Assembly: GCF_027625995.1 (NCBI RefSeq)
Contig: NZ_CP115396.1
Coordinates: 4,588,501 to 4,652,500 of the forward strand
DNA length: 64,000 nt
Direction: 5' to 3'
Source of the DNA: Hymenobacter yonginensis
Lineage (GTDB): Bacteria; Bacteroidota; Bacteroidia; Cytophagales; Hymenobacteraceae
Position 1 is the stretch's first letter. Each line of letters begins with the position of its first letter. The translations under genes were made by a program, and so were the position numbers. The notes beneath the pieces are model-generated. The model had not been told where the DNA came from and made no database searches. It saw nothing but the letters and a program-made list of their open reading frames with translations. Below are positions 1 through 8,171 of the stretch, one piece after another.

Positions 1-404
1 GCAAACGAGGCAATGGCGGCGGCCGTGTACTGCCCCACGCCGCGCAGCTGCAGCAGGCCGGCGTAGGTGGTCGGGAACTGGCCGCCGTACTCGCGCACCA
101 CCTGCTGGGCGGTATGGTGCATGTTGCGGGCCCGGCTGTAGTAGCCCAGGCCCTGCCAGTGGCGCAGCACCTCATCTTCGGGCGCGGCGGCCAGATCCTG
201 CACGGTAGGGTAGGAGCTGATGAAGTCCAAGTAGTACGGCAGGCCCTGTTTTACGCGGGTCTGCTGCAGAATTACCTCCGACAGCCAGATGGCGTATGGG
301 TCGCGGGTGTGGCGCCAGGGCAGGTCGCGGCGGTGGCGCGGGTACCATTCCAAGAGGGCAGCGGCAAAAAAGGTGGGGGCAGTGGCAACAGAATTGTTAG
401 TCAA
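1..404 (-). CDS. mutY: A/G-specific adenine glycosylase MutY, N-terminal part (cut by window edge)
   Basis: Base-excision repair glycosylase that removes adenine mispaired with 8-oxoguanine. The minus-strand frame reads EWYPRHRRDLPWRHTRDPYA, then LSEVILQQTRV, which carries the catalytic Glu of the family, then GLGYYSRARNMH and the helix-hairpin-helix GVGQYTAAAIASF. The C-terminal iron-sulfur and NUDIX-like parts lie beyond base 1. No ATG precedes the conserved part. The likely start is a TTG at 402-404 giving LTNNSVATAPTFF, but this start is uncertain. The gene is divergent from the HU gene. The family assignment is firm from the motifs. Confidence 0.9.
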   Translation of the reverse strand, partial: MTNNSVATAPTFFAAALLEWYPRHRRDLPWRHTRDPYAIWLSEVILQQTRVKQGLPYYLDFISSYPTVQDLAAAPEDEVLRHWQGLGYYSRARNMHHTAQQVVREYGGQFPTTYAGLLQLRGVGQYTAAAIASF

Positions 405-466
405 GTGTTTGAAAGAGAAATACTTGGAAGGATTTAAGAAGGGTCTTTCTATTGCGGGTAAATCTA

Positions 467-496
467 TTGCAAAACCAAAAAAGGGGGCTACCTTTG
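467..496 (+). promoter_or_regulatory. Bacteroidota sigma-A promoter for the HU gene
   Basis: A TTG at 467-469 is followed after exactly 19 bases by TACCTTTG at 489-496. This matches the -33 TTTG / -7 TAnnTTTG promoter form established for Bacteroidota. Transcription would begin near base 503, giving a leader of about 95 bases before the GTG start of the HU gene. Confidence 0.75.
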
Positions 497-597
497 TGGC
501 CCCAATTCGCAAGCGAACAGCTTACCGGGCAAGGGCTTACGTCCTGAATTGGTTGTTTTGCCCAGCATTCATTTTTCACCCATAGTACCTTACCAGC

Positions 598-903
598 GTG
601 ACTAAAGCAGAAGTAATCGCCGAAATCGCCGACAAGACCGGCATCGAGAAAGCAGACGTTTCGGCTACCGTGGAAGCCTTCTTCAAAGTCGTGAAGGATT
701 CGATGGCCGAAGGCAATAACATCTACGTGCGTGGCTTTGGCAGCTTCGTAAACAAAAAGCGCGCGAAGAAAGTCGCTCGTAACATCTCGAAAAATACGTC
801 GATCATCATCGACGAGCATTTCATCCCGAGCTTCAAGCCGTCGAAAACCTTCATCGGCAAAATCAAGAACAGCAAGAAAATCAAAGAACTGGCCAACGCC
901 TAA
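598..903 (+). CDS. HU/IHF-family nucleoid DNA-binding protein
   Basis: Small basic histone-like protein of 101 residues that bends and compacts DNA as a dimer. The N-terminus MTKAEVIAEIADKTGIEKAD is the HU helix pair, and NIYVRGFGSFVNKKRAKKVARN matches the HU beta-arm signature GFGSF..KxRxxRxGRNP with the Pro-containing tip changed to ISKNTSI. It starts at a GTG; no in-frame ATG fits the conserved N-terminus. It has a strong promoter at 467-496 and a terminator-like hairpin just after the stop, so it is probably monocistronic. Whether it acts as HU or IHF cannot be told from sequence. Confidence 0.93.
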   Translation: MTKAEVIAEIADKTGIEKADVSATVEAFFKVVKDSMAEGNNIYVRGFGSFVNKKRAKKVARNISKNTSIIIDEHFIPSFKPSKTFIGKIKNSKKIKELANA

Positions 904-938
904 GGTGTTGATTCAGTTATAACCTACTGCTGGCGGCG

Positions 939-983
939 CCGCGGGGCGTCCGGTAACACGGATGCCCGGCGGCCTGCTTTTTT
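939..983 (+). terminator. Rho-independent terminator after the HU gene
   Basis: Arms 939-952 and 959-972 form a GC-rich 14-base-pair stem with one mismatch and one G-U pair, followed by a T run at 978-983. The next gene starts only four bases later, so its message must begin very near its start codon or come from read-through. Confidence 0.6.
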
Positions 984-986
984 CGG

Positions 987-1904
987 ATGGCTACACGCAC
1001 CTCTTCACATCAACTGATTCTGCTGGCAGTGGCCCTGGCCCTGGTGGCCGGGCTGTTTTTGTTGCCCAAGGTGATTGTAAAGCCCAAGGAAGGCAAAGGC
1101 GAACTGGCTCAGGATGCAGCCCGCACGGCCAACCGTGACAACGGCGCTGCCGCTCCATCTGTCGGCGGCCTCGATGAGCACGGCCACGCGGCCGGCAGCC
1201 ACGATGCCGACGGCGGGGCTACTCCCGAGCAGCCCCACATGACCATTGCACCGGCCCAGCGCCAAGAGCTGAACACGCTGCTGGCCAAGTACCGGACGAC
1301 TGCCGACCCCATGGCCAAGCTACGCGTGGCCTCGGATCTGGCCATCAAGTACAAGGCCGTGGAGAAATTCGACAGCGCCGGCTACTATCTGGAGCAGCTG
1401 GCCCAGGCCCGCCCCGGCGAGCAGGCCTGGCAGCGGGCGGCCGATGCGTACTTCGAAGCGTTTAGCTTTGCCGCTACGCAGGAGCGCCAGAAGCTGCTGG
1501 CGGCCAAGTGCCAGGAGCTCTACGGCAAAGTGTTGAAAAACAACCCGGAGAACCTGGACGCCAAAACCAACCTTGGCATGGCCTTCATGGCCAGCGCCAA
1601 CCCGGTGCAGGGCGTCGTGCTGCTGCGCGAGGTGCTGGCCGCCGATCCGCGCAACGAAAAAGCCATCTACAACCTGGGTTTGCTCTCGATGCAGAGCAAC
1701 CAGTACGAGAAGGCAGTAGAGCGTTTTCGCGAGTTGACCAAGGTAAATCCGTCAAACGTCAACGGACAGTTTTATCTTGGCGTCGCGTTAGCTGAAACTG
1801 GGGCGAAGGAAGAAGCCCGCGCGGCCTTCCAGAAAACCAAAAGCCTGAGCACCGACCCCAGCCTGACGGCCGCGGTTGATGAGCAGCTACAGAAGCTTAA
1901 TTGA
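987..1904 (+). CDS. Membrane-anchored tetratricopeptide-repeat protein
   Basis: A 305-residue protein with one N-terminal membrane helix (about residues 10-28, LILLAVALALVAGLFLLPKV), a variable Ala/His/Gly-rich linker (about 35-85), and TPR-type helical repeats to the C-terminus. Repeat signatures include NPENLDAKTNLGMAFM, DPRNEKAIYNLGLLSM and NPSNVNGQFYLGVALAETG. The topology suggests a periplasmic TPR scaffold held in the inner membrane. It follows the HU gene on the same strand. No enzymatic motif is visible, so the role is unknown beyond probable protein-protein interaction. Confidence 0.85.
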   Translation: MATRTSSHQLILLAVALALVAGLFLLPKVIVKPKEGKGELAQDAARTANRDNGAAAPSVGGLDEHGHAAGSHDADGGATPEQPHMTIAPAQRQELNTLLAKYRTTADPMAKLRVASDLAIKYKAVEKFDSAGYYLEQLAQARPGEQAWQRAADAYFEAFSFAATQERQKLLAAKCQELYGKVLKNNPENLDAKTNLGMAFMASANPVQGVVLLREVLAADPRNEKAIYNLGLLSMQSNQYEKAVERFRELTKVNPSNVNGQFYLGVALAETGAKEEARAAFQKTKSLSTDPSLTAAVDEQLQKLN

Positions 1905-1992
1905 ATGGCTGAATAGTTTGATTGTTAAATGGTTGTTGGTTCTGACAACTCGTTGCCCGGCCAACCATTTAACAATCCAACCATTCAGCCAT
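1905..1992. repeat. Family D palindrome (31-base arms)
   Basis: Arms 1905-1935 and 1962-1992 are inverted copies with only two mismatches, around a loop of 26 bases. The arms are built from ATGGCTGAAT and GATTGTTAAATGGTTG type blocks and are far less GC-rich than the surroundings. The element begins immediately after the TPR gene's stop codon and ends 38 bases before the next gene. It probably forms the 3' end of the upstream mRNA. Confidence 0.85.
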
Positions 1993-2030
1993 TAAGAAGG
2001 AAACCATTCAACCACTTAACCCACAACAAC

Positions 2031-2120
2031 ATGCCCTGCGGTAAAAAAAGAAAGCGTCATAAGATTGCTACCCACAAACGGAAGAAGCGCCTGCGCAAAA
2101 ACCGTCACAAGAAGAAGTAA
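2031..2120 (+). CDS. AURKAIP1/COX24-domain (mS38-like) small basic protein
   Basis: A 29-residue protein, MPCGKKRKRHKIATHKRKKR followed by LRKNRHKKK, about two thirds Lys, Arg or His. This matches the very short Bacteroidota proteins annotated as AURKAIP1/COX24 domain, related to the mitochondrial small-subunit protein mS38. It is probably a ribosomal small-subunit component. It lies between the TPR gene and RNase G, with an ATG start directly after an ACAACAAC stretch. Recognised from composition and the near-invariant KKRKRHKIATHKRKKRLRKN core; the ribosomal role is knowledge of the family, not shown here. Confidence 0.9.
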   Translation: MPCGKKRKRHKIATHKRKKRLRKNRHKKK

Positions 2121-2209
2121 GCCCTTTCGGGGTCTGCTGGCGGGGCGCTGCTGCTAAGGCGCGCCACCCGTCTATCTCTCATCTTGTATCCCCGAGAGTG
2201 GCTAATAAA

Positions 2210-2284
2210 TTCGCTTTCCCCGAGGCTTGCAAGGGAAGCCGGTGCTTGGTGCACCGGCTTCCCTTTGCCGGTTTCGGGGGCGAA
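2210..2284 (+). promoter_or_regulatory. Structured RNA in the 5' leader of the RNase G/E gene
   Basis: A nested hairpin can be drawn. TTCGC (2210-2214) pairs with GCGAA (2280-2284), CCCCGA (2218-2223) pairs with TCGGGG (2274-2279), GGC (2224-2226) pairs with GCC (2267-2269), and an inner hairpin with 13 paired bases spans 2233-2263. It ends 35 bases before the TTG start. It could be the 3' end of the mS38-like gene message, or a leader element of the RNase gene. RNase E in enterobacteria autoregulates through its 5' leader, which makes the second option plausible. Confidence 0.5.
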
Positions 2285-2319
2285 GGGCCATCATTGGGAC
2301 TACCTAACAACCCAATCCA

Positions 2320-3927
2320 TTGAGTAACGAATTAATCATTAATTCTACTCAGGAAGGAGAACGGATTGCCCTGCTACAGGACAAGCGGCTCATCGAATAT
2401 CATTTCGACCGCAACGACACCAATTACTCGGTGGGCGACATCTTCCTGGGCACGGTCAAGAAAGTTATGCCCGGTCTGAACGCTGCGTTCATTGACATCG
2501 GGTACGAAAAAGATGCGTTTCTGCACTACGGCGACCTGGGCGAGCAATTTCCCTCGCTCAGCAAGTGGGTGCGGGGCGTACAGTCGCAGAAAACCCCCGT
2601 TGGCGCCCTCAAGTCGTTTGGCCTCGAAAAGCCGCTCGACAAAGTGGGCAAGATTGCCGACACCCTCAAGAAGAGCCAGCAGGTGCTGGTTCAGATTGTA
2701 AAGGAGCCCATTTCCACCAAAGGCCCGCGCCTGTCCACCGATATTTCGATGGCTGGCCGCTACTTGGTGCTGGTGCCTTTTTCGAATACCATCAGCGTGT
2801 CGAAGAAGATTGTGAGCAAGACGGAGCGCGAGCGGCTCAAGCGGCTCATTGCTTCCATCAAGCCCGACAACTTCGGCGTGATTATCCGCACGGTGGCCGA
2901 GGGCCGCGAAGTGGCCGAGCTGGACCGCGACATGCAGAGCATGACCAGCAAATGGGAGCAGCTCTTCACGGCGCTGCGCTCTGCCAAGCCCAACGACAAG
3001 GTGCTGGGCGAGCTGGGCCGCACCAGCTCCATGCTGCGCGATATGCTCAACGAGTCGTTTGATGCCATTACGGTGGATACTACGGCCCGCTACGAGGAAA
3101 TGCGCGGCTATCTGGAGCAGATTGCCCCCGATAAGCTGGGCCTGCTGAAGCACTACACCGGCAAGGTGAAGGTGTTTGAGCATCTGGGCATTGAAAAGCA
3201 GCTGAAAACGCTGTTTGGCAAAACCGTGACGGTGCCCGGCGGCGGCTACTTGGTAATCGAGCACACCGAAGCGTTGCACGTCATCGACGTCAACTCCGGC
3301 AACAAGAGCAACCAGGAAAGCGACCAGGAAGCCACGGCCCTCATGGTGAACATGCTGGCGGCCAAGGAAGTAGCCCGGCAACTTCGGCTGCGCGACATGG
3401 GCGGCATCATCGTCGTCGATTTCATTGACATGAAGTCGGCGGAGAGCCGCAAGAAGGTGGAGGACGCCGTGTATCAGGTGATGAAACACGACAAGGCGCG
3501 CTACACCATTCTGCCCATCACCAAGTTCGGGCTTCTCCAGATTACGCGGCAGCGCGTGCGCCCGGCCGAGAACATCATCACCGGGGAAGTGTGCCCAACC
3601 TGCGGCGGAACCGGCAAAATCTCGGCTTCCATCCAGGTAACCGACGAAATCGACAACAGCATCGAAGACTTGTTGGTGACGCAGAATCAGTCGGGCATTA
3701 CGCTGCACGTGCATCCGTTCCTGCATGCCTACTACACCAAAGGCCTCGTAAGCCGGCAGATGAAGTGGTATCTGAAATACTACAAGTGGATCAAAGTCAC
3801 CAAGGACACCAGCCTGGGGCTGACCGATTACCGCATCGAAGACGAAAACGGTGAGGAAATCGAGCTGCACTCGGCGGCGGCAGCCATGGCCCGCCTTCAG
3901 GACCACGAAGTAGACATTACCGATTAA
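2320..3927 (+). CDS. rng: Ribonuclease E/G family endoribonuclease
   Basis: Single-strand endoribonuclease for rRNA maturation and mRNA decay, 535 residues, RNase G-sized. An S1 RNA-binding domain with insertion covers about residues 38-130 (VGDIFLGTVKKVMPGLNAAF). The catalytic region holds IDVNSGNK near 322 and VVDFIDMK near 368, carrying the two metal-binding Asp residues. The zinc link CPTCGGTG is near 425. The start is TTG at 2320 (MSNELIINST); the frame upstream has no better start. It is followed by a clear terminator. Rng is used here in the sense of the RNase G-like form, since the long RNase E scaffold tail is absent. Confidence 0.95.
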   Translation: MSNELIINSTQEGERIALLQDKRLIEYHFDRNDTNYSVGDIFLGTVKKVMPGLNAAFIDIGYEKDAFLHYGDLGEQFPSLSKWVRGVQSQKTPVGALKSFGLEKPLDKVGKIADTLKKSQQVLVQIVKEPISTKGPRLSTDISMAGRYLVLVPFSNTISVSKKIVSKTERERLKRLIASIKPDNFGVIIRTVAEGREVAELDRDMQSMTSKWEQLFTALRSAKPNDKVLGELGRTSSMLRDMLNESFDAITVDTTARYEEMRGYLEQIAPDKLGLLKHYTGKVKVFEHLGIEKQLKTLFGKTVTVPGGGYLVIEHTEALHVIDVNSGNKSNQESDQEATALMVNMLAAKEVARQLRLRDMGGIIVVDFIDMKSAESRKKVEDAVYQVMKHDKARYTILPITKFGLLQITRQRVRPAENIITGEVCPTCGGTGKISASIQVTDEIDNSIEDLLVTQNQSGITLHVHPFLHAYYTKGLVSRQMKWYLKYYKWIKVTKDTSLGLTDYRIEDENGEEIELHSAAAAMARLQDHEVDITD

Positions 3928-3972
3928 CCAAGTAGCGTGGTTGTCTGCGACAACTCCTCCTGAAAGAAGAAA

Positions 3973-4006
3973 AGCCCGCCTTACGGTATGTAGAGCGGGC
4001 TTTTTT
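3973..4006 (+). terminator. Rho-independent terminator after rng
   Basis: Stem AGCCCGC (3973-3979) pairs with GCGGGCT (3995-4001) and is followed by a run of six T at 4001-4006. The T run merges into the left arm of the family C palindrome. Confidence 0.85.
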
Positions 4007-4139
4007 AATCACGGATTTTGCGGATTAGACGGATTGTTCGGATTCGGCTCCGAGCTATTTACGCTCATGTGTTTTGCACAGAAACGAGCCGGAAATGAAT
4101 CCGAACAATCCGTCTAATCCGCAAAATCCGTGATTAAAA
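4003..4139. repeat. Family C palindrome, 43-base perfect arms
   Basis: Arms 4003-4045 and 4097-4139 are perfect inverted copies of 43 bases around a 51-base loop that itself holds a CGGCTC / GAGCCG pair next to the arms. The arm is made of degenerate repeats of the type CGGATT / GACGGATT. The right arm contains the stop codon and last bases of the outer-membrane protein gene on the minus strand, so the repeat supplies that gene's end. Confidence 0.9.
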
Positions 4140-4808
4140 CTTCAACCCCAGATCCAGGGCAAACTCGCTGTTTTTGAGGGTGACGTCCTGGAAGTCGCGC
4201 TCATTGTCGAAGTACTTGTCGATGTTGAGCAGGCCACGGTGGTAGCTCAGGCCGGCGAATACCTTGGTGCTCTGGCCCACCTGGTACTCCACGCCCAGGC
4301 CCGCCAGCACGGCCGCTTCCGGGATGATGATATGGTCGGAGGCTTTGGTCTCGGTGTTGTTATTGCCGGGGTCGGTGTAGCGCTTCTCGCCGTTGATTTT
4401 GGCGGCAATTGCGCCGCCCACGCTACCGCCCAGCTGGAAGTAGAGCTTGGTGTCGGTGGTGATGTCGTTGGTGAACAGCTTCACCGTGAGGGGCACCTCC
4501 AGGTACTGCATACCGATTTTCTGCTCCTGGCGGCGGTTGGTGTTGGGGTCGAAGTAGCTGATGGTGCCACCCTTGCCCACCAGCTGCAGGCCCGAGCTGA
4601 AAGCGTAGTTTTCGCCGAAGAAGTAGTCGACCACCAGGCCGCCGCCGATGGTGAGCTTGCTCTTCTCGTTTTTGAAGCCGAGCGTGCTCGGGGATTCGGT
4701 GCGCAGGTTGGTGATGGAAGGCGACAGTTTGAGGCCAATTTCGACCTGAGCCGAAGCCGTAGCGGCCGATGCACCTATTAAGAGGGCAGCAAGCAGAATT
4801 TTTTTCAT
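4134..4808 (-). CDS. Outer-membrane beta-barrel (porin-family, PorT-like) protein
   Basis: A 224-residue secreted barrel protein. The signal peptide is MKKILLAALLIGASAATASA with cleavage before QVEIGLK. Alternating strands such as KLTIGGGLVVDYFFGENYAF, YLEVPLTVKLFTN, LYFQLGGSVGGAIA and VFAGLSYHRGLL follow, and the last strand EFALDLGLKF ends in the aromatic Phe typical of outer-membrane barrels. The YLEVPL motif is common in Bacteroidota porin-family/PorT-like proteins. Its last codons lie inside the family C palindrome. A TATCTTTG (-7-like) lies on the minus strand at 4882-4889. Ligand or role unknown. Confidence 0.85.
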   Translation of the reverse strand: MKKILLAALLIGASAATASAQVEIGLKLSPSITNLRTESPSTLGFKNEKSKLTIGGGLVVDYFFGENYAFSSGLQLVGKGGTISYFDPNTNRRQEQKIGMQYLEVPLTVKLFTNDITTDTKLYFQLGGSVGGAIAAKINGEKRYTDPGNNNTETKASDHIIIPEAAVLAGLGVEYQVGQSTKVFAGLSYHRGLLNIDKYFDNERDFQDVTLKNSEFALDLGLKF

Positions 4809-4915
4809 GGCGAAGGCGAGTTGAGTAAGCCGCGGAATACGATGCCGCTGGGCGCGGCGTTTGGTTTTGGCTAATTTCGCCCAAAGATAGAAGCATGCCC
4901 CACTTTCCTTTTGCT

Positions 4916-5935
4916 ATGCGCCCCATCCTGCCCGCCGTACTGGGTGGCTGCCTGCTGCTGCTGGCCGCCTGCAGCCGCGACACCGACACGTCCTGCACGC
5001 CCGACCCTGCCGTGGCCAACGTAGCGGCGCCCGTGCAGCTGACCCGGCTGGAAAAGCCGTTCTTCCAGATCCGGACCACCGCCGACGCCCAGCGCTTCCT
5101 GGCCGAGCAGCCGCTCTTCGCCAATCAGTTTCTGCAGCGCCGCCAGTTTCCGTCGGATGAGGTGCTGGCGGGTACGCTCACGCGCCTGGCCACCAATCAG
5201 GGCCTGCAGGTGCTCGGCCGCCAGACCGACAGCGTGTTTCAGGACTCGGGCAAGCTGAAAGCCGGGCTGGAAGGCATGTTCCAGCACATCCGCTACAACT
5301 TCCCCACGTTTCGGGTGCCGCCCGTGCAGACGTTTGTGTCGGGCCTGAGCCAGGATATGTTCGTGAACGACAGCCTGATGGTGCTGGGGCTGGACTTCTT
5401 CGTGGGGCCCACGGCGCGCTACCGCCCCAACGTGCCCGAATACATCCTGCGCCGTTACCGCCCCGAGTACGTGCTGCCCACCGCCGCGCTGGCCATCAGC
5501 AGCAAATATAACCGCAAGGAGCTCACCAACCAGACCATGCTGGGCGAGATGGTGCAGTACGGCAAGTCGCTGTACTTCGCGGAGCGGGTGCTGCCCTGCA
5601 CCGCCGATTCGCTGCTCATCGGCTACACCGACAGGGAGCTGCAGGGCGTGTATTTCAACGAAGGCAAGATCTGGGCGCACTTTCTGGACAAGAAGCTACT
5701 CTACAACACCGCCCCGTTTACGGTGCAGAAGTACGTGGGCGAGCGGCCCAACATTCCCGAAATCGACAAGACCTGCCCCGGCCGCATTGGGGCGTGGGTG
5801 GGCTGGCAGATTGTGCGCAAGTACATGGCCGAAAACCCCAAGGTGACACTGGCCCAGCTGATGGCCGACAAAAACCCGCAGCACATCCTCAACGAGTCGC
5901 ATTACCGCCCGCGCCCGCGCCGTGCCGAAAGATAG
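4916..5935 (+). CDS. gldB: Gliding-motility lipoprotein GldB
   Basis: Lipoprotein required for gliding and type IX secretion in flavobacteria. The start MRPILPAVLGGCLLLLAACS gives a lipoprotein signal with lipobox LAAC. An ATG seven codons upstream (4895) is also possible. The mature part has RLEKPFFQI near the start, a predicted metallopeptidase-like fold region FFVGPTARYRPNVPEYILRR, and EMVQYGKSLYFAERVLPC with GRIGAWVGWQIVRKYM near the C-terminus, all typical of GldB. About 340 residues, near the usual length. It stands alone, divergent from the barrel gene, with the glycosyltransferase downstream. Confidence 0.88.
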   Translation: MRPILPAVLGGCLLLLAACSRDTDTSCTPDPAVANVAAPVQLTRLEKPFFQIRTTADAQRFLAEQPLFANQFLQRRQFPSDEVLAGTLTRLATNQGLQVLGRQTDSVFQDSGKLKAGLEGMFQHIRYNFPTFRVPPVQTFVSGLSQDMFVNDSLMVLGLDFFVGPTARYRPNVPEYILRRYRPEYVLPTAALAISSKYNRKELTNQTMLGEMVQYGKSLYFAERVLPCTADSLLIGYTDRELQGVYFNEGKIWAHFLDKKLLYNTAPFTVQKYVGERPNIPEIDKTCPGRIGAWVGWQIVRKYMAENPKVTLAQLMADKNPQHILNESHYRPRPRRAER

Positions 5936-6049
5936 ATTTGGTGGTAATTGCTGATCAGGAATCAACGATTGCAGACTCTCCGCCGGGGCGGCAATGTAGC
6001 TGCAAAGTCAATTCCTCATTACTAATTCTCATTTACTAATTGACGCCAC

Positions 6050-7261
6050 GTGCATATTGCCGTTTTCAGCCAGTACCACACCAACCCGGACTGCCCGGCC
6101 ACGAGCCGGCACTACGCGTTGCTGGCGTATCTGGCCCGGCAGCACCGCATCACGCTGATCAGCACGCGCACCTGGGAGCCGCAGCGGCTCACGCAGCAAT
6201 ATCCCTGGGTGCCGGCCGGGGTGGAGCTGCGTGTGGCCGATGTGCCTTATGAAAACCAGATGGGCGTGGCGCGGCGCGGGCTGGCGTTTGCGCAGTATGC
6301 GGCCTACGCCGTGCGCGAGGGCCTGCGTATCGACCGGCCCGACGTTATCTGGGGCATTAGCACGCCGCTGACGGCGGCCTGGGCGGCGGCGCAGGTGGCG
6401 CGGCGGCGCAAGGTGCCGTGGGTGTTTGAGGTGCAGGATCTGTGGCCTTCCTTCCCGATTGCCATGGGCGCCGTGCCCAACCGCTGGGCTCAGCGCCGCC
6501 TGTTTGCGCTGGAAAAAAGCCTGTACGGCAGTGCCCGCCACATCATGGCCCTTTCGCCGGACATGACGCGCTACGTGGAAGCCACGGCCAACCACAATCC
6601 GTTGGCCCCGGCCCGGGTAAGCACCGTGCTCAACGGCACCGATCTGGAGCTGGCCGCGCTGGCCACCGACGAAGCCGTAGTCACGCTGCGCCGCGAGCAA
6701 GGGCTGCAAGGCCGCCGCGTGGTGCTTTACGCCGGTACCCTAGGCCGTGCCAACGATATTCCGACCCTGCTAGCCGCGGCCGAGCTGCTGGCGGCCCAAC
6801 GGCCGGAGATGGTGTGGCTGTTTATGGGCCTGGGTTTCGATGAGCCACGAGTGCGGGAAGCCGCATCCCGCTGCCCGGCCATCCGGCTGGTGCCGCCCCA
6901 GCCCCGGCACGCTGTGTTCAGCTGGTTCCGGCTGGCGGAAGTGTCGGTGGTTTCATTCCTGGGACTGCCGGTGCTCGATGCCAACTCGCCGGCTAAGTTC
7001 TACGACAGCCTAGCCGTGGGCACGCCGGTAATCGTCACCAACAATGGCTGGACCCGCGAGCTGGTGGAAACGCACGGCTGCGGCTGGTTTTCGCCGCCGA
7101 GCGATGCGCCGGCCCTAGCACAGCTGCTACACACGCTGCTGGAGCAGCCCGAGCAGCTACGCGCCGCCGGCGCCGCTGGCCGCCAGGTAGCCGCTACCGC
7201 CTTCGACCGCCAGCAGCTGGCGGCCACCGTGCAGCAGATTCTGGAGCAAGCCGCACAGTAA
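6050..7261 (+). CDS. Glycosyltransferase family 4 (GT-B fold)
   Basis: Retaining sugar transferase of 403 residues, probably for surface polysaccharide or lipopolysaccharide. The N-terminal Rossmann domain starts HIAVFSQYHTNPDCPATSRH, and PWVFEVQDLWPSFPIAMGA is typical of WbuB-like family 4 enzymes. The C-terminal domain has VVLYAGTLGRANDIPTLLAA and the donor-site region SPAKFYDSLAVGTPVIV. The start is GTG at 6050; the first strand begins at once, so no earlier start is needed. The gene stands apart from any polysaccharide cluster here. Substrate cannot be told. Confidence 0.88.
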   Translation: MHIAVFSQYHTNPDCPATSRHYALLAYLARQHRITLISTRTWEPQRLTQQYPWVPAGVELRVADVPYENQMGVARRGLAFAQYAAYAVREGLRIDRPDVIWGISTPLTAAWAAAQVARRRKVPWVFEVQDLWPSFPIAMGAVPNRWAQRRLFALEKSLYGSARHIMALSPDMTRYVEATANHNPLAPARVSTVLNGTDLELAALATDEAVVTLRREQGLQGRRVVLYAGTLGRANDIPTLLAAAELLAAQRPEMVWLFMGLGFDEPRVREAASRCPAIRLVPPQPRHAVFSWFRLAEVSVVSFLGLPVLDANSPAKFYDSLAVGTPVIVTNNGWTRELVETHGCGWFSPPSDAPALAQLLHTLLEQPEQLRAAGAAGRQVAATAFDRQQLAATVQQILEQAAQ

Positions 7262-7319
7262 ACTGTATTGCTTTGTGCTGCAGTGAGCCACTTTTATACT
7301 AAGTTGTGCTAGTTTGCTG

Positions 7320-8018
7320 TTATTTGGCGCCTTTAGGGGCTTTGGAGGAGGTTTTCTGGCTTGCCTGCAGTGTTTTAGCGGTGGTGTCGGCGTAGTACTT
7401 GCACCAGCTTTGGAGCGGGCAGATGGTGCATTTAGGCTGCCGGGCCACACAGATGTACCGGCCGTGCAGAATCAGCCAGTGATGCGCCTTGGGTATGAGC
7501 TCCTCCGGAATGTGGCGCACCAGCTCTTTCTCCACGGCCAGCGGCGTGGTAGCCGTGCGCGGCACCAGCCCCAGCCTGTGCGACACCCGGAACACGTGCG
7601 TGTCCACGGCCATGGCCGGTTGGTTGTATATCACCGACACCACCACATTGGCCGTTTTGCGGCCTACGCCCGGCAGCCGCTGCAACTCTTCAATGGTGCT
7701 GGGCACCTCGCCCCCAAACTCACTGACCAGCAACCGGCCCAAACCGGCCAGGTGCTTGGCCTTGTTATTGGGGTACGATACGCTCCGGATAAACGGAAAA
7801 ATGTCTTCCGCCGAAGCGGCCGCCAGTTGTTCGGGTGTAGGAAACTGCTCCATCAGAGCCGGCATCACCAGGTTCACGCGCTTGTCGGTGCACTGGGCGC
7901 TGAGCACCACGGCCACAATCAGCTCGTAGGGCGACGAATAGTGCAGCTCCGTTTCCGGAGCCGGGAAATTGGTGGTGAAGTAGTCGAGGAAGTGGCGGAA
8001 ACGCTCGGCTTTGCGCAT
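7320..8018 (-). CDS. nth: Endonuclease III
   Basis: Base-excision repair DNA glycosylase/AP lyase for oxidised pyrimidines, 232 residues from the ATG at 8018 (MRKAERFRHFLDYF). The helix-hairpin-helix LPGVGRKTANVVV holds the catalytic Lys, and MAVDTHVFRVSHRLGL holds the catalytic Asp. The iron-sulfur ligands follow C-x6-C-x2-C-x5-C in CVARQPKCTICPLQSWC. An upstream in-frame extension exists but runs through terminator DNA and is not credible. With mutY, this is the second base-excision repair gene in the window. Confidence 0.95.
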   Translation of the reverse strand: MRKAERFRHFLDYFTTNFPAPETELHYSSPYELIVAVVLSAQCTDKRVNLVMPALMEQFPTPEQLAAASAEDIFPFIRSVSYPNNKAKHLAGLGRLLVSEFGGEVPSTIEELQRLPGVGRKTANVVVSVIYNQPAMAVDTHVFRVSHRLGLVPRTATTPLAVEKELVRHIPEELIPKAHHWLILHGRYICVARQPKCTICPLQSWCKYYADTTAKTLQASQKTSSKAPKGAK

Positions 8019-8067
8019 GGTACAAAAGCAGCAAGAGCACCGCGGAAAGCTCCGTAGTGCAGGGGCA

Positions 8068-8122
8068 ATAAAAAAGCGGGATGCCACGAAGGTACCGGTT
8101 GGTACGTTTCGGGGCATCCCGC
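8068..8122 (-). terminator. Rho-independent terminator for the sigma-factor operon
   Basis: On the minus strand GCGGGATGCC (from 8122) pairs with GGCATCCCGC (to 8076), with a loop of about 25 bases and then a T-rich run (8070-8075). It lies about 50 bases after the stop of the small gene at 8172 and before the start of nth. Confidence 0.85.
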
Positions 8123-8171
8123 CAGGGAATTTCCTTTTCCGTGGGCCGTAAAAATAAGCGGCGTTCAGCGC

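Noticed and set aside
289-585. 98-codon frame upstream of the HU gene
   Set aside because: It overlaps mutY antisense and the HU promoter, and its product shows no known fold.
2374-3906. 510-residue open frame antisense to rng
   Set aside because: His-, Gln- and Val-rich with no domain; rng on the other strand has all RNase E/G motifs, so this is a GC-rich shadow.
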